From the NCBI GenBank assembly GCA_016704345.1, contig JADJAH010000011.1, positions 62,001-126,000 of the forward strand: 64,000 nt of DNA, read 5' to 3'. A program made the translations under genes and the position numbers. This document shows positions 34,963 through 43,267 of this stretch, one piece after another; positions within the stretch are counted from its first letter, which is position 1, and each line of letters begins with the position of its first letter. Under the pieces are notes generated by a model, which ran no database searches, had not been told where the DNA came from, and worked only from the letters and a program-made list of their open reading frames with translations. Origin of the DNA: Ignavibacteria bacterium (GTDB taxonomy: Bacteria; Bacteroidota; Ignavibacteria; Tepidaquicellales; Tepidaquicellaceae).

Positions 34963-34986
34963 AGGAGAAAATTGAGTGAGGAATTT

Positions 34987-36432
34987 TTATTTGATCTTAA
35001 CGCAGACGTTCTTCGGTTCCGTAAAAAATCTTAAAGCTTCGAGTCCGCCTTCTCTGCCAACTCCCGAGTTCTTCACTCCTCCAAACGGAGTTCGCAAATC
35101 TCTCAGCATCCAGCAGTTAATCCACACAATACCTGATCTTAGCAGCGCCGCCATATTATGCGCTCTTGTAAGATTCTCCGTCCATAATATCGAGGCAAGT
35201 CCGTATTCGGTTCCGTTGGCAATCTCAATTGCTTCATCTTCAGTCTCAAACGGAATGAGTGTGACGACCGGACCGAAAATCTCTTCCTGATTTGTCCTGC
35301 ATGACGACGGAAGATTTTCAATCACTGTGGGTGCAATGAACCAGCCGTCCGAGCATCTGCCCGGTACGTTTACAGCTTTACCTCCGCAAAGAATGTTACC
35401 GCCTTCATTCATTGCAAGACTTATATGATACATGATCTTATCGAAATGCTGTTTTGAAACTATCGCGCCGATCATCGAGTCTTCAAGCAACGGGTCGCCG
35501 ACACGCAACTGTTTTACCTTCTGCACAAAATCATTCCTGAACTTCTCGTAAATACTTTTCTCAACTAGAATCCTGGAGCCGCAAAGACATATCTCACCCT
35601 GATTTGTAAATGAAGATCTTACGGTTGTCTCAAGCATCTCTTCATAGTTGCAGTCCGCAAAGATGATCGTTGGATTTTTTCCGCCAAGTTCAAGCGAAAG
35701 CTTCTTGAACATCGGTGCCGCAATTGCCGCGATGTCTTTTCCCGTCTTCGTTCCGCCGGTGAACGTAATTGCTTTTATTCCCGGATGCGAAACAATTGCC
35801 TTACCTGCCCTGTGCCCGTGCCCGTGAATGACATTGAATACGCCCTGCGGGAATCCGGCATCTATGAAAATTTCCGAGAGAAGATAAGCTGTCAGCGGAG
35901 TAACCTCAGACGGCTTGGCTATCACGCAGTTTCCTGCAGCTAACGCCGGAGCAACTTTCCACGTGAAGAGATACAAAGGCAGATTCCACGGCGAGATGGC
36001 GCCCACAACTCCAACCGGCTGCCGCAATGTGTAATTCACGGCAATGCTGTCAGTGATGTGTGACTCGCTTGAGAATTGTGTGATCGCATTTGCAAAGAAC
36101 TCAAAATTCTTAATTGCTCTCGGAATGTCCACGCTTCTTGCGAGCCATAAAGGCTTTCCGTTGTCCATGCTCTCGGCATGTGCAAACTTCTCCAGACGCT
36201 GACGTATCATGGAGGCAACTTTCATCATTAACTCAGAACGTTCTTCAACTGTAGTCGCAGCCCATATCGGAAATGCTTTCTCCGCCGAGCGAACAGCGAG
36301 ATCAACATCTTCCTCGCCCGAATCAGGAATCATAGTAAAGACTCCGCCTGTGGAAGGATCGAAATTGTTGAAGTAATTATTGTTGTACGGTGTTGTGAGA
36401 ATGCCGTCTATGTAATTCTTAATGTTCTCCAA
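34987..36432 (-). CDS. Aldehyde dehydrogenase, aminomuconate/hydroxymuconate-semialdehyde type
   Basis: A 481-residue NAD-dependent aldehyde dehydrogenase. Cofactor loop FTGGTKTGKDI (224-234), general base E248 in LELGGKNP, catalytic C282 in NQGEICLCGSR. The C-terminal WMLRDLRTPFGGVKNSGVGR is characteristic of the ALDH8/2-aminomuconic and 2-hydroxymuconic semialdehyde group, which oxidises the ring-cleavage product in tryptophan (kynurenine) or catechol breakdown. The start is TTG at 36432, two bases after the stop of the DUF4286 gene, so translation is probably coupled. The place in the operon with tryptophan dioxygenase supports the kynurenine route. Confidence 0.9.
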   Translation of the reverse strand: MENIKNYIDGILTTPYNNNYFNNFDPSTGGVFTMIPDSGEEDVDLAVRSAEKAFPIWAATTVEERSELMMKVASMIRQRLEKFAHAESMDNGKPLWLARSVDIPRAIKNFEFFANAITQFSSESHITDSIAVNYTLRQPVGVVGAISPWNLPLYLFTWKVAPALAAGNCVIAKPSEVTPLTAYLLSEIFIDAGFPQGVFNVIHGHGHRAGKAIVSHPGIKAITFTGGTKTGKDIAAIAAPMFKKLSLELGGKNPTIIFADCNYEEMLETTVRSSFTNQGEICLCGSRILVEKSIYEKFRNDFVQKVKQLRVGDPLLEDSMIGAIVSKQHFDKIMYHISLAMNEGGNILCGGKAVNVPGRCSDGWFIAPTVIENLPSSCRTNQEEIFGPVVTLIPFETEDEAIEIANGTEYGLASILWTENLTRAHNMAALLRSGIVWINCWMLRDLRTPFGGVKNSGVGREGGLEALRFFTEPKNVCVKIK

Positions 36433-36434
36433 AA

Positions 36435-36749
36435 TTATTCAGCCCTTTCAATTTCTCTCAAGATGGATCTGAACGCAAAAAATTTGCCGGCGTATTTCTT
36501 TTCGTGTTCCGCCTGCAATGCAGGTGCAAATTCATTTCTGTATTTCGAATACTCATCCATTGATCTGCAGAAATATTGTATCGAATATGACTTCCCTTCT
36601 TCAGCCTCGGGTTCCTCGATCTTATAGATTTTATTTCCTTCAAATAGTCCTGTTGCAAGGACATCAGGAATGTGTTTGGTTGTCATCCATTCGAGCCATT
36701 CGTCATGAACGGAGTCGTCTATGTTCACAGTAACATTGTAAAGTATCAT
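36435..36749 (-). CDS. DUF4286-family small protein
   Basis: A 104-residue ferredoxin-like (dimeric alpha/beta barrel) protein: MILYNVTVNIDDSVHDEWLEW starts the domain and HIPDVLATGLFEG follows. These features match DUF4286. No function is established for the family. It lies between an SDR gene and the aldehyde dehydrogenase in the tryptophan operon; an isomerase or decarboxylase-like helper would suit the fold and place, but this is inference. Confidence 0.8.
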   Translation of the reverse strand: MILYNVTVNIDDSVHDEWLEWMTTKHIPDVLATGLFEGNKIYKIEEPEAEEGKSYSIQYFCRSMDEYSKYRNEFAPALQAEHEKKYAGKFFAFRSILREIERAE

Positions 36750-36773
36750 TACGGTAATTTTATAATTAAGATT

Positions 36774-37562
36774 TCAGAGACTTCCTGTTCTGCCGCCGTC
36801 AACAGGCAGATTGATGCCGTTTATATAGGAAGCCATCGGTGAAGCGAGAAACAATATTGCATTTGCAAGTTCATCCGGCTCAGCAAATCTGCCCGCAGGT
36901 ATTTCCTTCAGCCATTCCGCTTCAACTTCCGCTACAGCTTTTCCTGATGTTTCCGATTTGGTCTTGAACAGCGAGAAAAGTCTCTCTGTTTTGGTCGCAC
37001 CGGGAAGCACATTGTTCACCGTAATTCCAAATGCGCCTAATTCATTTGCAAGCGTCTTTGCCCAGCTTGCAACTGCGCCGCGTATCGTATTCGAAACACC
37101 AAGTCCTTTCAGCGGCTGCTTGACTGACGTCGAGATAATGTTGATAATCCTTCCGTATCCGCTCTTCTTCATGCCTTCCACAACTGACTGCACCATTATC
37201 TGATTGCAGATTAGATGATTCGTGAACGCACTCAGAAATTCTGTTGTCTCCGCATTGATCGCCTCGCCAGCTCTCGGACCGCCGGTATTGTTTACGAGTA
37301 TGTTGATCATTCTTCCGTCAGACATGAATTCTTTCATTTTGCCTCTGAGATGATCCGGTTGTGAAAAGTCCGCAACAATATAAGAATGTGCCTGACCATT
37401 TTGTGAAGAAAGTTCGTCCAGTACTGATTTAAGTTTAGCTTCGTCCCTTGCAATCAGAGTTACTTCCGCACCGGCTACTGCAAGCTTAAGCGCTGCGGCT
37501 TTGCCTATTCCCTGCGAACTTCCGCATACTATCGCTTTCTTTCCTGTTAGATCAATTTGCAT
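36774..37562 (-). CDS. SDR-family oxidoreductase with altered catalytic YxxxK
   Basis: A 262-residue short-chain dehydrogenase/reductase. The cofactor motif is GSSQGIG (14-20), the structural NNTGG at 91-95, and the C-terminus (LPVDGGRTGSL) is typical of FabG-like forms. At the catalytic site, where the family has YxxxK, the sequence reads SNTIR (157-161): Tyr is Ser and Lys is Arg. A serine-rich IISTS lies at 142-146. A sub-family with SN..R is known to exist among SDRs and is annotated only by similarity, so activity may depend on another residue. It lies second in the tryptophan dioxygenase operon. Confidence 0.88.
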   Translation of the reverse strand: MQIDLTGKKAIVCGSSQGIGKAAALKLAVAGAEVTLIARDEAKLKSVLDELSSQNGQAHSYIVADFSQPDHLRGKMKEFMSDGRMINILVNNTGGPRAGEAINAETTEFLSAFTNHLICNQIMVQSVVEGMKKSGYGRIINIISTSVKQPLKGLGVSNTIRGAVASWAKTLANELGAFGITVNNVLPGATKTERLFSLFKTKSETSGKAVAEVEAEWLKEIPAGRFAEPDELANAILFLASPMASYINGINLPVDGGRTGSL

Positions 37563-37577
37563 GATTATAAAATTCTG

Positions 37578-38672
37578 TCATTTAAGTTCATAGCTGAATG
37601 CAAGCCTGCTTCGAAGATCATCCGGAAGATCCGGAAGTTCTGATCTTGGTATAAGAAAAGTCGGGATCTCAAGAAGATCAGAAAAGACTTTATGCTTCTC
37701 TGCCGTCTGCATCAGGTAGTGATGTCCTGAAGAGCCGCCGGTACCGACCTTTGAGCCGATCATTCTCTGAACCATGAGAGCATGCTTGTATCTCCATGTC
37801 GTAAAATTTTCATCAACATCAACAAGGTAAGTAAGAAATCTGTACGGAAGATGAAGTATCGGTTCGTCACGATAAAGATTTATGAACAGAGCAGCGAGTG
37901 TTGAGCGGTATGAAAATCTTCTGTTGCCTGAAGCAACAAGCTCATTATGTTTGTTCTCGTCGAGAAGAGCTTCGAACTTCTTCTTCGTATTTTCAAACTC
38001 ATCAAGCTGTCTGTTTCGCTTCTCATCGGAAAGGCTCGGATTATTGATAATGATATCTCTTTCATTCCCGATCATTCTTGTCACTGCGTTTGCATATTCA
38101 AGCAGAAAGTCATAGCCGCCGATATCGAGGAACGGAATTCGCGAAAGCCACTTGTCAACTGCCTGATGCAGACTGAGATTGTTCTGACTATCAAGAAGAA
38201 GTTTTTGATGTTCATCAGATACGAGAGAGTAATAGTTCTTGTTGTCGAGCTTTACACGATTGTCAATGCTGAGGCCAAGCATATTCTCAACTATTCTGAA
38301 CTGAAAGCTCTGAAATCCTGAAGCAGGTATCAGATAATCCCTGAAGTCGAGAAAATCCAGCGGAGTCATAGTTTCAATAATGTTCAACTGCTCTATCAGA
38401 ACTTTCTGAATTGCTGTGATCCTTCTCAAACGTGCCACAGCCGTACCAAGGTCTTTCTCATCGGTCTTCTCTTTTGAAAAAAGATTTAGAGCTGAAGAGA
38501 GTTCGTGAATTATTTGTTTGAACCAAAGCTCATAAGCCTGATGTACAATGATGAACAGCATTTCATCGTGAGCATGCTTACCGTATTCATCACTTTTCGG
38601 ATTCTGGCATGAAAGCAATTTGTCGAGTTGTAAATAGTCTGCATAATATACAGGGGGATAAGGCTTTTGCAT
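37578..38672 (-). CDS. kynA: Tryptophan 2,3-dioxygenase
   Basis: A 364-residue heme dioxygenase that opens the indole ring of tryptophan to give N-formylkynurenine. Recognised by YADYLQLDKLLSCQNPKSDE, HDEMLFIIVHQAYELWFKQI, the substrate-binding DFLDFRDYLIPASGFQS and the heme-region GTGGSSGHHYLMQTA (proximal His). Length is in the range of eukaryote-like and Bacteroidota forms, longer than the about 280 residues of some bacterial enzymes. It heads a minus-strand operon of SDR, DUF4286, aldehyde dehydrogenase and FAD oxidase. No kynurenine formamidase, monooxygenase or kynureninase gene is in the window, so the route must be completed elsewhere. Confidence 0.95.
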   Translation of the reverse strand: MQKPYPPVYYADYLQLDKLLSCQNPKSDEYGKHAHDEMLFIIVHQAYELWFKQIIHELSSALNLFSKEKTDEKDLGTAVARLRRITAIQKVLIEQLNIIETMTPLDFLDFRDYLIPASGFQSFQFRIVENMLGLSIDNRVKLDNKNYYSLVSDEHQKLLLDSQNNLSLHQAVDKWLSRIPFLDIGGYDFLLEYANAVTRMIGNERDIIINNPSLSDEKRNRQLDEFENTKKKFEALLDENKHNELVASGNRRFSYRSTLAALFINLYRDEPILHLPYRFLTYLVDVDENFTTWRYKHALMVQRMIGSKVGTGGSSGHHYLMQTAEKHKVFSDLLEIPTFLIPRSELPDLPDDLRSRLAFSYELK

Positions 38673-38742
38673 TTGCGGTGTGTAAAATTTTGAATCAAAA
38701 TAAAGCTAATGAACGATTATTAAAAGTAAGATTTGTGTATTT

Positions 38743-39846
38743 TTGCCTTTAGATGTTTTTCACGACTCAACAAGGAACACTTTCGAAAATTTAAATTCGC
38801 ATTTCATCAGCAAGGCTTCTATCATAGTTGTCAACTACAACGGCAAGCGATTCCTCAATGATTGCTTTGACTCATTGCTGAATCAATCTTATACTAACTT
38901 CGAAATAATTTTTGTTGATAATAATTCACATGACGAAAGTGTTGAACTTGTCAACAGAGATTACAAATCGGAGAATATAAGGATTGTCATCTCAGATAAG
39001 AATCTCGGATTTGCCGGCGGCAACAATCTCGGATATAAGCATTGCACGGGTGAATACATTGTCTTGCTGAACAATGACACAGTTGTTGACATGGATTGGC
39101 TGAAGAATCTCATTGAGTGTCTTGAGTCAGATGAAGATGCGGGCTTGGCTCAATCCTTAGTACTGACGGAAGGAATTCCGGCTAAGTATTACGAGAAGAA
39201 CGGAACGGTAAATCTGCTCGGACATAATATCATGGAGTTCTTTGAGATTGGTAAAGACGGAATTGGTGAAATATTTCTTGCCAGCGGATGTTCGCTTATT
39301 ATTCGCAGATCTCTGGCTGAAGAGATCGGCGGACTGTTTCCGGAAGAATACTTTGCTTATGCGGAAGATACTTATCTTTGCTTCAAGGTAAAGTTCAGGG
39401 GTTTGAAAATATTGCACACGTCAAAGTCAGTTGTTCATCACAAAGGCGGAGGAACATCTGCAAACAGCAAGCCGTCGGCATTGTACTTTTATAAGGAGCG
39501 AAACAGGCTGTTGAACTTTCTCATCTTCTTTTCCGGAAGTTTTGTCATAAGATACACTCCTTATTTAGTTTTCAATTTCTTTATGAAATTGTTCGCGTCT
39601 GTCTTTTCAAAGAAATACTCGGCAGGTCAGCTCATTGAAGCATACATGTGGTTGATCACCAATATTAGATGGATAAACAACCAAAGGAGTGAGCTCAATG
39701 CAATTAAGACAAAGAATGAGAATTATGTTCTCGGCCATCTTACTTCAAAACTTTTCAACGGTTACACTATCCCTCAAAGAATAATTAATTTCTTCTCTCT
39801 GCTATATTGCAGGATATCTTTCATCAGAATATTCGAGAACAAATGA
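38743..39846 (+). CDS. Glycosyltransferase family 2
   Basis: A 367-residue inverting glycosyltransferase of the rhamnosyl/dTDP-sugar type. The GT-A domain begins ASIIVVNYNGKRFLNDCFDS; the motifs are FVDNNSHDES, GFAGGNNLGYKHCTGEYIV, the metal site LLNNDTVVD, and FAYAEDTYLCFKVKFRG. A C-terminal hydrophobic segment around 255-285 suggests membrane contact. The start is uncertain: the only early in-frame start is TTG at 38743, which lies in a TATTTTTG sequence, and no ATG occurs until residue 117. It opens a four-gene run of coupled genes, probably for lipopolysaccharide or exopolysaccharide assembly. Confidence 0.88.
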   Translation: MPLDVFHDSTRNTFENLNSHFISKASIIVVNYNGKRFLNDCFDSLLNQSYTNFEIIFVDNNSHDESVELVNRDYKSENIRIVISDKNLGFAGGNNLGYKHCTGEYIVLLNNDTVVDMDWLKNLIECLESDEDAGLAQSLVLTEGIPAKYYEKNGTVNLLGHNIMEFFEIGKDGIGEIFLASGCSLIIRRSLAEEIGGLFPEEYFAYAEDTYLCFKVKFRGLKILHTSKSVVHHKGGGTSANSKPSALYFYKERNRLLNFLIFFSGSFVIRYTPYLVFNFFMKLFASVFSKKYSAGQLIEAYMWLITNIRWINNQRSELNAIKTKNENYVLGHLTSKLFNGYTIPQRIINFFSLLYCRISFIRIFENK

Positions 39847-40703
39847 TCTCGATAATCATAATAAATTACAGGCAGAAGGAATTCACAATCAAGTGTGTGA
39901 GATCTGTCTTCGCAAGTATTACCGGCTGTCCGTTTGAAGCTATAGTTGTGAACAATTCTCCGGAAGAAGACTTAAAAGCGCTTGAGGTTGAATTCCCGGC
40001 AGTTAAGATCATCACCAACGAGAACAAGGGATTCTCACATGCAAACAACAGAGGAGCCGTTCTTGCTAAGGGAGAATATTTGTTCTTCCTGAATGCCGAT
40101 ACAATTGTCCGGAAAGACTTCACGGAAGATTTTCTGAAGACCTTTGAAGAGAAGAAGTTTGGAGCGGCAGGTTTGAAACTATACAACAGTGACGGAACAT
40201 TTCAGTTGTCATTCGGAAAAAGGATTGACTTTTTTGGAGAGATAAGCAACAAGAAAGATGAAGAAAAATTTCGGAAGCGGGATAAGGAATTTATGAATTC
40301 GGTTGAGAAGAAATATTCTGATACAACGGAAGTTGACTGGGTAACAGGTGCGGCAATGATCGTTAGAAAAGAATGCTTTGAGAAAGTCGGGGGTTTTGAT
40401 GAATCATTTTTTCTTTATTATGAAGATGCGGAGCTTTGCAAAAGATTTAGGGATGAAGGATTGCCAAACTATTTCTTCCCGCATTCCGATATCGTTCATT
40501 ATAAAGGAGAAAACACCAATGAAGATTTCTCATCTTCGGGTTATCTTCATGCAAAGAGGTCACAGCTGAATTACTACAGAATGCATTGCAGCCCGTTTCA
40601 GAATCGCTTATTGAAGATGTATTTGAAACTGAAGTTCTCGCTGAAGTATCTGTCTTCATTTGACAAGAATTATCTCAAGATACTTAATGCCATAAAGGAA
40701 TAG
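39843..40703 (+). CDS. Glycosyltransferase family 2
   Basis: A 286-residue GT2 enzyme from the ATG at 39843, which overlaps the stop of the preceding GT2 gene by an ATGA junction. An upstream in-frame TTG would add 12 residues without domain content. Motifs: MISIIIINYRQKEFTIKCVR, VNNSPEEDLKAL, GFSHANNRGAVLAKGEYLF, the DXD-like NADTIV and GFDESFFLYYEDAELCKRF. It is a paralogue of the gene before it, shorter, and lacks the membrane segment. Likely adds a deoxysugar or hexose in the same glycan pathway. Confidence 0.9.
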   Translation: MISIIIINYRQKEFTIKCVRSVFASITGCPFEAIVVNNSPEEDLKALEVEFPAVKIITNENKGFSHANNRGAVLAKGEYLFFLNADTIVRKDFTEDFLKTFEEKKFGAAGLKLYNSDGTFQLSFGKRIDFFGEISNKKDEEKFRKRDKEFMNSVEKKYSDTTEVDWVTGAAMIVRKECFEKVGGFDESFFLYYEDAELCKRFRDEGLPNYFFPHSDIVHYKGENTNEDFSSSGYLHAKRSQLNYYRMHCSPFQNRLLKMYLKLKFSLKYLSSFDKNYLKILNAIKE

Positions 40704-40709
40704 TGCTAA

Positions 40710-41801
40710 GTGATCAACATTGACCAATCACAGATAAAACGAATTCTCATATTCAAGCTCTGTTGCATCGGAGACATTGTAATGATGACTCCATCCATCA
40801 GCGCGCTCAGGAAAAAATTCCCCGATGCCGAGATAACGATTGTTGTTAACTCCTGGGTAAAAGATATTACAGGTTATCTCGGGGATGTTGACCGCGTAAT
40901 TATCAGCGATGCGTTGTATGAGAAGAATACAATTGGAAAGATCAGCGGAGCTTTTGGACTGATAAGAGAACTGCGAAAGCATTCTTTCGACATGGTACTT
41001 CTGGGGCATCGCAACAATGTGTTCGGATTGATAACTAAACTCAGCGGAATAAAATACAGGCTGGGTTTCTGCGGTACTAAGTTTCTGAATTTCTGTGAGG
41101 AGTTTCGTGAAGATATTCATGAATCGCAAAGATATCTAAGCGTACTCAAATCAATTGGCATAGACAATAGAGACTGTATTCCTGAATTGAAGAGAAAGTT
41201 TACGCAGCAAGAAATTCTCAGCAATGCAGGCATCGACCCGCATAAGAAAGTCATTGGTATATTTCCGTTCGGCGGAATCAATCCCGGAACTGACATGAAT
41301 ATCAAGAGGTGGGAATTTGTGAAGTTTCTTGAACTTGTGAAGAGAATTGAGGTTGAGCATGAAGATGTTAGTGTTTTGCTTTTCGAAGGTTCGGAGCAGT
41401 CAGAGAAGATCACGGACAAACACTTTGGCGATAATGTGAAAGTACTGAAGATCGGCACCGATCTTATTTCAGCTTGTGATATTATGTTGTGCAATGATAC
41501 CGGAGCGATGCATATAGCCGCAGCTTTTGGCATTCCCACTTTAACGATCTTTGGACCGACAGATCCAAAGCTTCTCGCTCCGCTGAATCCGCCCGGAAAA
41601 AATATCCACAGAATAATTAGAAAGAACCTGGAATGCAGTCCATGCTATAACACATCAAATGCAATTGACAGAAACAACGGCAAGTATTGGCAGGGCAACA
41701 AATTCATATGCCACATGAAGACTCACGATTGTATGAAGCTGATCACTGTTGATGAAGTGTTCTACGAATTATCATCAATGATCGAAGTCATTTCCAAATG
41801 A
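40710..41801 (+). CDS. Glycosyltransferase family 9 (heptosyltransferase-like)
   Basis: A 363-residue GT-B fold enzyme of the LPS heptosyltransferase family, starting with GTG 6 bases after the GT2 gene. Features: IKRILIFKLCCIGDIVMMTP at the N-terminus, GIFPFGGINPG, and the donor-site CNDTGAMHIAAAFGIPTLTIFGPTDP. Family 9 enzymes transfer ADP-heptose to the inner core of lipopolysaccharide. The cysteine-rich loop NLECSPCYN with CHMKTHDCM near the end is common in GT9 proteins. It is part of the same glycan operon. Confidence 0.92.
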   Translation: MINIDQSQIKRILIFKLCCIGDIVMMTPSISALRKKFPDAEITIVVNSWVKDITGYLGDVDRVIISDALYEKNTIGKISGAFGLIRELRKHSFDMVLLGHRNNVFGLITKLSGIKYRLGFCGTKFLNFCEEFREDIHESQRYLSVLKSIGIDNRDCIPELKRKFTQQEILSNAGIDPHKKVIGIFPFGGINPGTDMNIKRWEFVKFLELVKRIEVEHEDVSVLLFEGSEQSEKITDKHFGDNVKVLKIGTDLISACDIMLCNDTGAMHIAAAFGIPTLTIFGPTDPKLLAPLNPPGKNIHRIIRKNLECSPCYNTSNAIDRNNGKYWQGNKFICHMKTHDCMKLITVDEVFYELSSMIEVISK

Positions 41802-42379
41802 GGACTTTCATCTCAATTCATCCGGACGAAGAAACCACACATGAAATTTCTCTGATTCAGAAACATCTCAAGGAGAACCTGCAGGCGATTGGTGATGACA
41901 AATTCAATGCGCTTAAGTGGGAGACTGTTGATAAGTTTCACATGACGTTGTTCTTCATCGGAGAAACAGAGAAAAATATTTCGGAACAGATGAGCGACAG
42001 ACTTTCTCAAATAGAAATGAATTTCAGTGAGATTAAATTTTGCACCGGCAACATAAGTGCATTTCCTAACCTGCGCTTCCCGAGAGTTGTAATTCTCGAA
42101 ATGATTGAGAAGGACAGTAAGCTTGTCAGGCTTGTTGAGGAAATACGTAAAGCAATGATTGAGTTTGGTTTAAGTGATGACAAGCCGTTTCGCCCGCATA
42201 TTACTCTTTCCCGGGTAAGAAGAGATAGAAAGATAAATTTAACCGGGATGATTGAGGCATTTGGGAATCCAATCGAATTTTCCGTTAACAGCTTTTGCCT
42301 TTATCAAAGCATTCTTCAGCCATCAGGATCAGTTTATAAAAAGTTGAAGGAGTTTAGATTCGGAGCGGCAAACGGATAA
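41798..42379 (+). CDS. thpR: RNA 2',3'-cyclic phosphodiesterase (2H family)
   Basis: A 193-residue protein with the two HxT motifs of the 2H phosphoesterase superfamily: H48-M-T50 in VDKFHMTLFFIG and H134-I-T136 in FRPHITLSRV. These define the ThpR/LigT enzyme that opens 2',3'-cyclic phosphate RNA ends. It is translationally coupled (ATGA) to the GT9 gene, an unexpected position for an RNA-processing enzyme; the pairing is probably an accident of operon assembly. Confidence 0.92.
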   Translation: MRTFISIHPDEETTHEISLIQKHLKENLQAIGDDKFNALKWETVDKFHMTLFFIGETEKNISEQMSDRLSQIEMNFSEIKFCTGNISAFPNLRFPRVVILEMIEKDSKLVRLVEEIRKAMIEFGLSDDKPFRPHITLSRVRRDRKINLTGMIEAFGNPIEFSVNSFCLYQSILQPSGSVYKKLKEFRFGAANG

Positions 42380-42424
42380 TAGATATTTAGTATCTCAAGG
42401 ATTTCCATAATAGTTATAACATGC

Positions 42425-42672
42425 GACCCCTTCGGGGTCAGAACAATCCTCATGCATTCTCCCTACAAACATTTGACCCCTTCGGGGTCAGAACAATCCT
42501 CATGCATTCCATCTACAAACATTTGACCCCTTCGGGGTCGGAACAACAGCATCAGTCAATTGAATTTTTGAAACTCTGCCTGGTGATAGAGCATTTGCAA
42601 AAAGAATCCCGAAGGGATTCAATGTTTGTAGCCAAATGAATTTGTGCCAAGTTCGACCCCGACGGGGTCGCA
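42425..42672. repeat. CCCCTTCGGGG repeat cluster (50-base tandem unit)
   Basis: GACCCCTTCGGGGTC recurs at 42425, 42475 and 42525 with a 50-base period (the spacer carries TCCTCATGCATTC). A copy in opposite orientation lies at about 42608-42634 (CCCGAAGGGATTCAATG), and a further one at about 42651-42672 (CGACCCCGACGGGGTCG). Each core is a hairpin. This is the familiar dispersed 'CCCGAAGGG' class in Bacteroidota-type genomes. The remaining gap (42380-42759) has no gene except the microprotein at its end. Confidence 0.8.
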
Positions 42673-42759
42673 TGTTCACTCAATCAAAAAATTTCTTCTT
42701 CATTCCTGAAACCTTTTCAGAAATAACAAGTCTTAACATGTAAACGGAGGCATAAGAAA

Positions 42760-42843
42760 ATGACAGACCCGGTAATAATCGTAATAACATTCATGATCGT
42801 ATTCGTGATGGCTCTTAAAAAATCAAAAATTTACAGAAACTAA
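42760..42843 (+). CDS. 27-residue single-pass membrane microprotein
   Basis: ATG at 42760 after a good ribosome site (ACGGAGG, ending 9 bases before it). The sequence MTDPVIIVITFMIVFVMALK is almost all transmembrane, followed by a basic tail (KSKIYRN). It precedes the DUF6249-like gene by 19 bases, and that gene has its own AAAGGAG site, so both are on one transcript. Such tiny membrane proteins often modulate a partner membrane protein; here the DUF6249-like protein is the natural candidate. No homologue is claimed. Confidence 0.6.
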   Translation: MTDPVIIVITFMIVFVMALKKSKIYRN

Positions 42844-42862
42844 ACCTAAAGGAGAAAACATC

Positions 42863-43243
42863 ATGACAGGAGTTGAAGCATTAATACCCCTCGTTGCAAT
42901 AATTGCCACTTTCGGAATTCCCGGAGTGATAATATTCTGGGCAATTTACACCAAGCACAGAGAAAGAATGAGACTCATTGAAAAAGGTTTGCCACCTGAA
43001 GAAGTGAAGGCATATTTTGCGAGTGAGTCGAAGCCAAACAATCCGTATTCCGCTTTAAAATGGGGCATACTATTGGCATTCCTTGGCGCAGGAATCTTCC
43101 TCGGCAATTATCTCGAAGAAATGTATGATGTAAGCGAAGGCATAATTTTCGGAATTATTGTGTTCAGCGCCGGACTTGGCCTGTTGATTTACTTCGCAGT
43201 AGTGAGCGCAAAGTCAAAGAACCGGAATATTCAGCAAGTCTAA
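42863..43243 (+). CDS. DUF6249-like membrane protein
   Basis: A 126-residue protein with three hydrophobic helices: about 4-27 (ALIPLVAIIATFGIPGVIIF), 63-82 (ALKWGILLAFLGAGIFLGNY) and 91-112 (EGIIFGIIVFSAGLGLLIYF). Between the first and second is a charged segment (KHRERMRLIEKGLPPEEVKA). This matches the layout of the DUF6249 domain, found with ECF sigma factors and DUF4097 proteins in Bacteroidota. A role in envelope-stress sensing is inferred only from that association. Good AAAGGAG ribosome site. Confidence 0.7.
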   Translation: MTGVEALIPLVAIIATFGIPGVIIFWAIYTKHRERMRLIEKGLPPEEVKAYFASESKPNNPYSALKWGILLAFLGAGIFLGNYLEEMYDVSEGIIFGIIVFSAGLGLLIYFAVVSAKSKNRNIQQV

Positions 43244-43267
43244 TTCATTAACGTTAACTGCATAAAA

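Noticed and set aside
42425..42540. CRISPR-like 50-base periodic repeat
   Set aside because: The spacers are themselves nearly identical and only two and a half units exist.
42421..42639. 72-codon frame over the CCCCTTCGGGG repeats
   Set aside because: It only translates the repeat unit.
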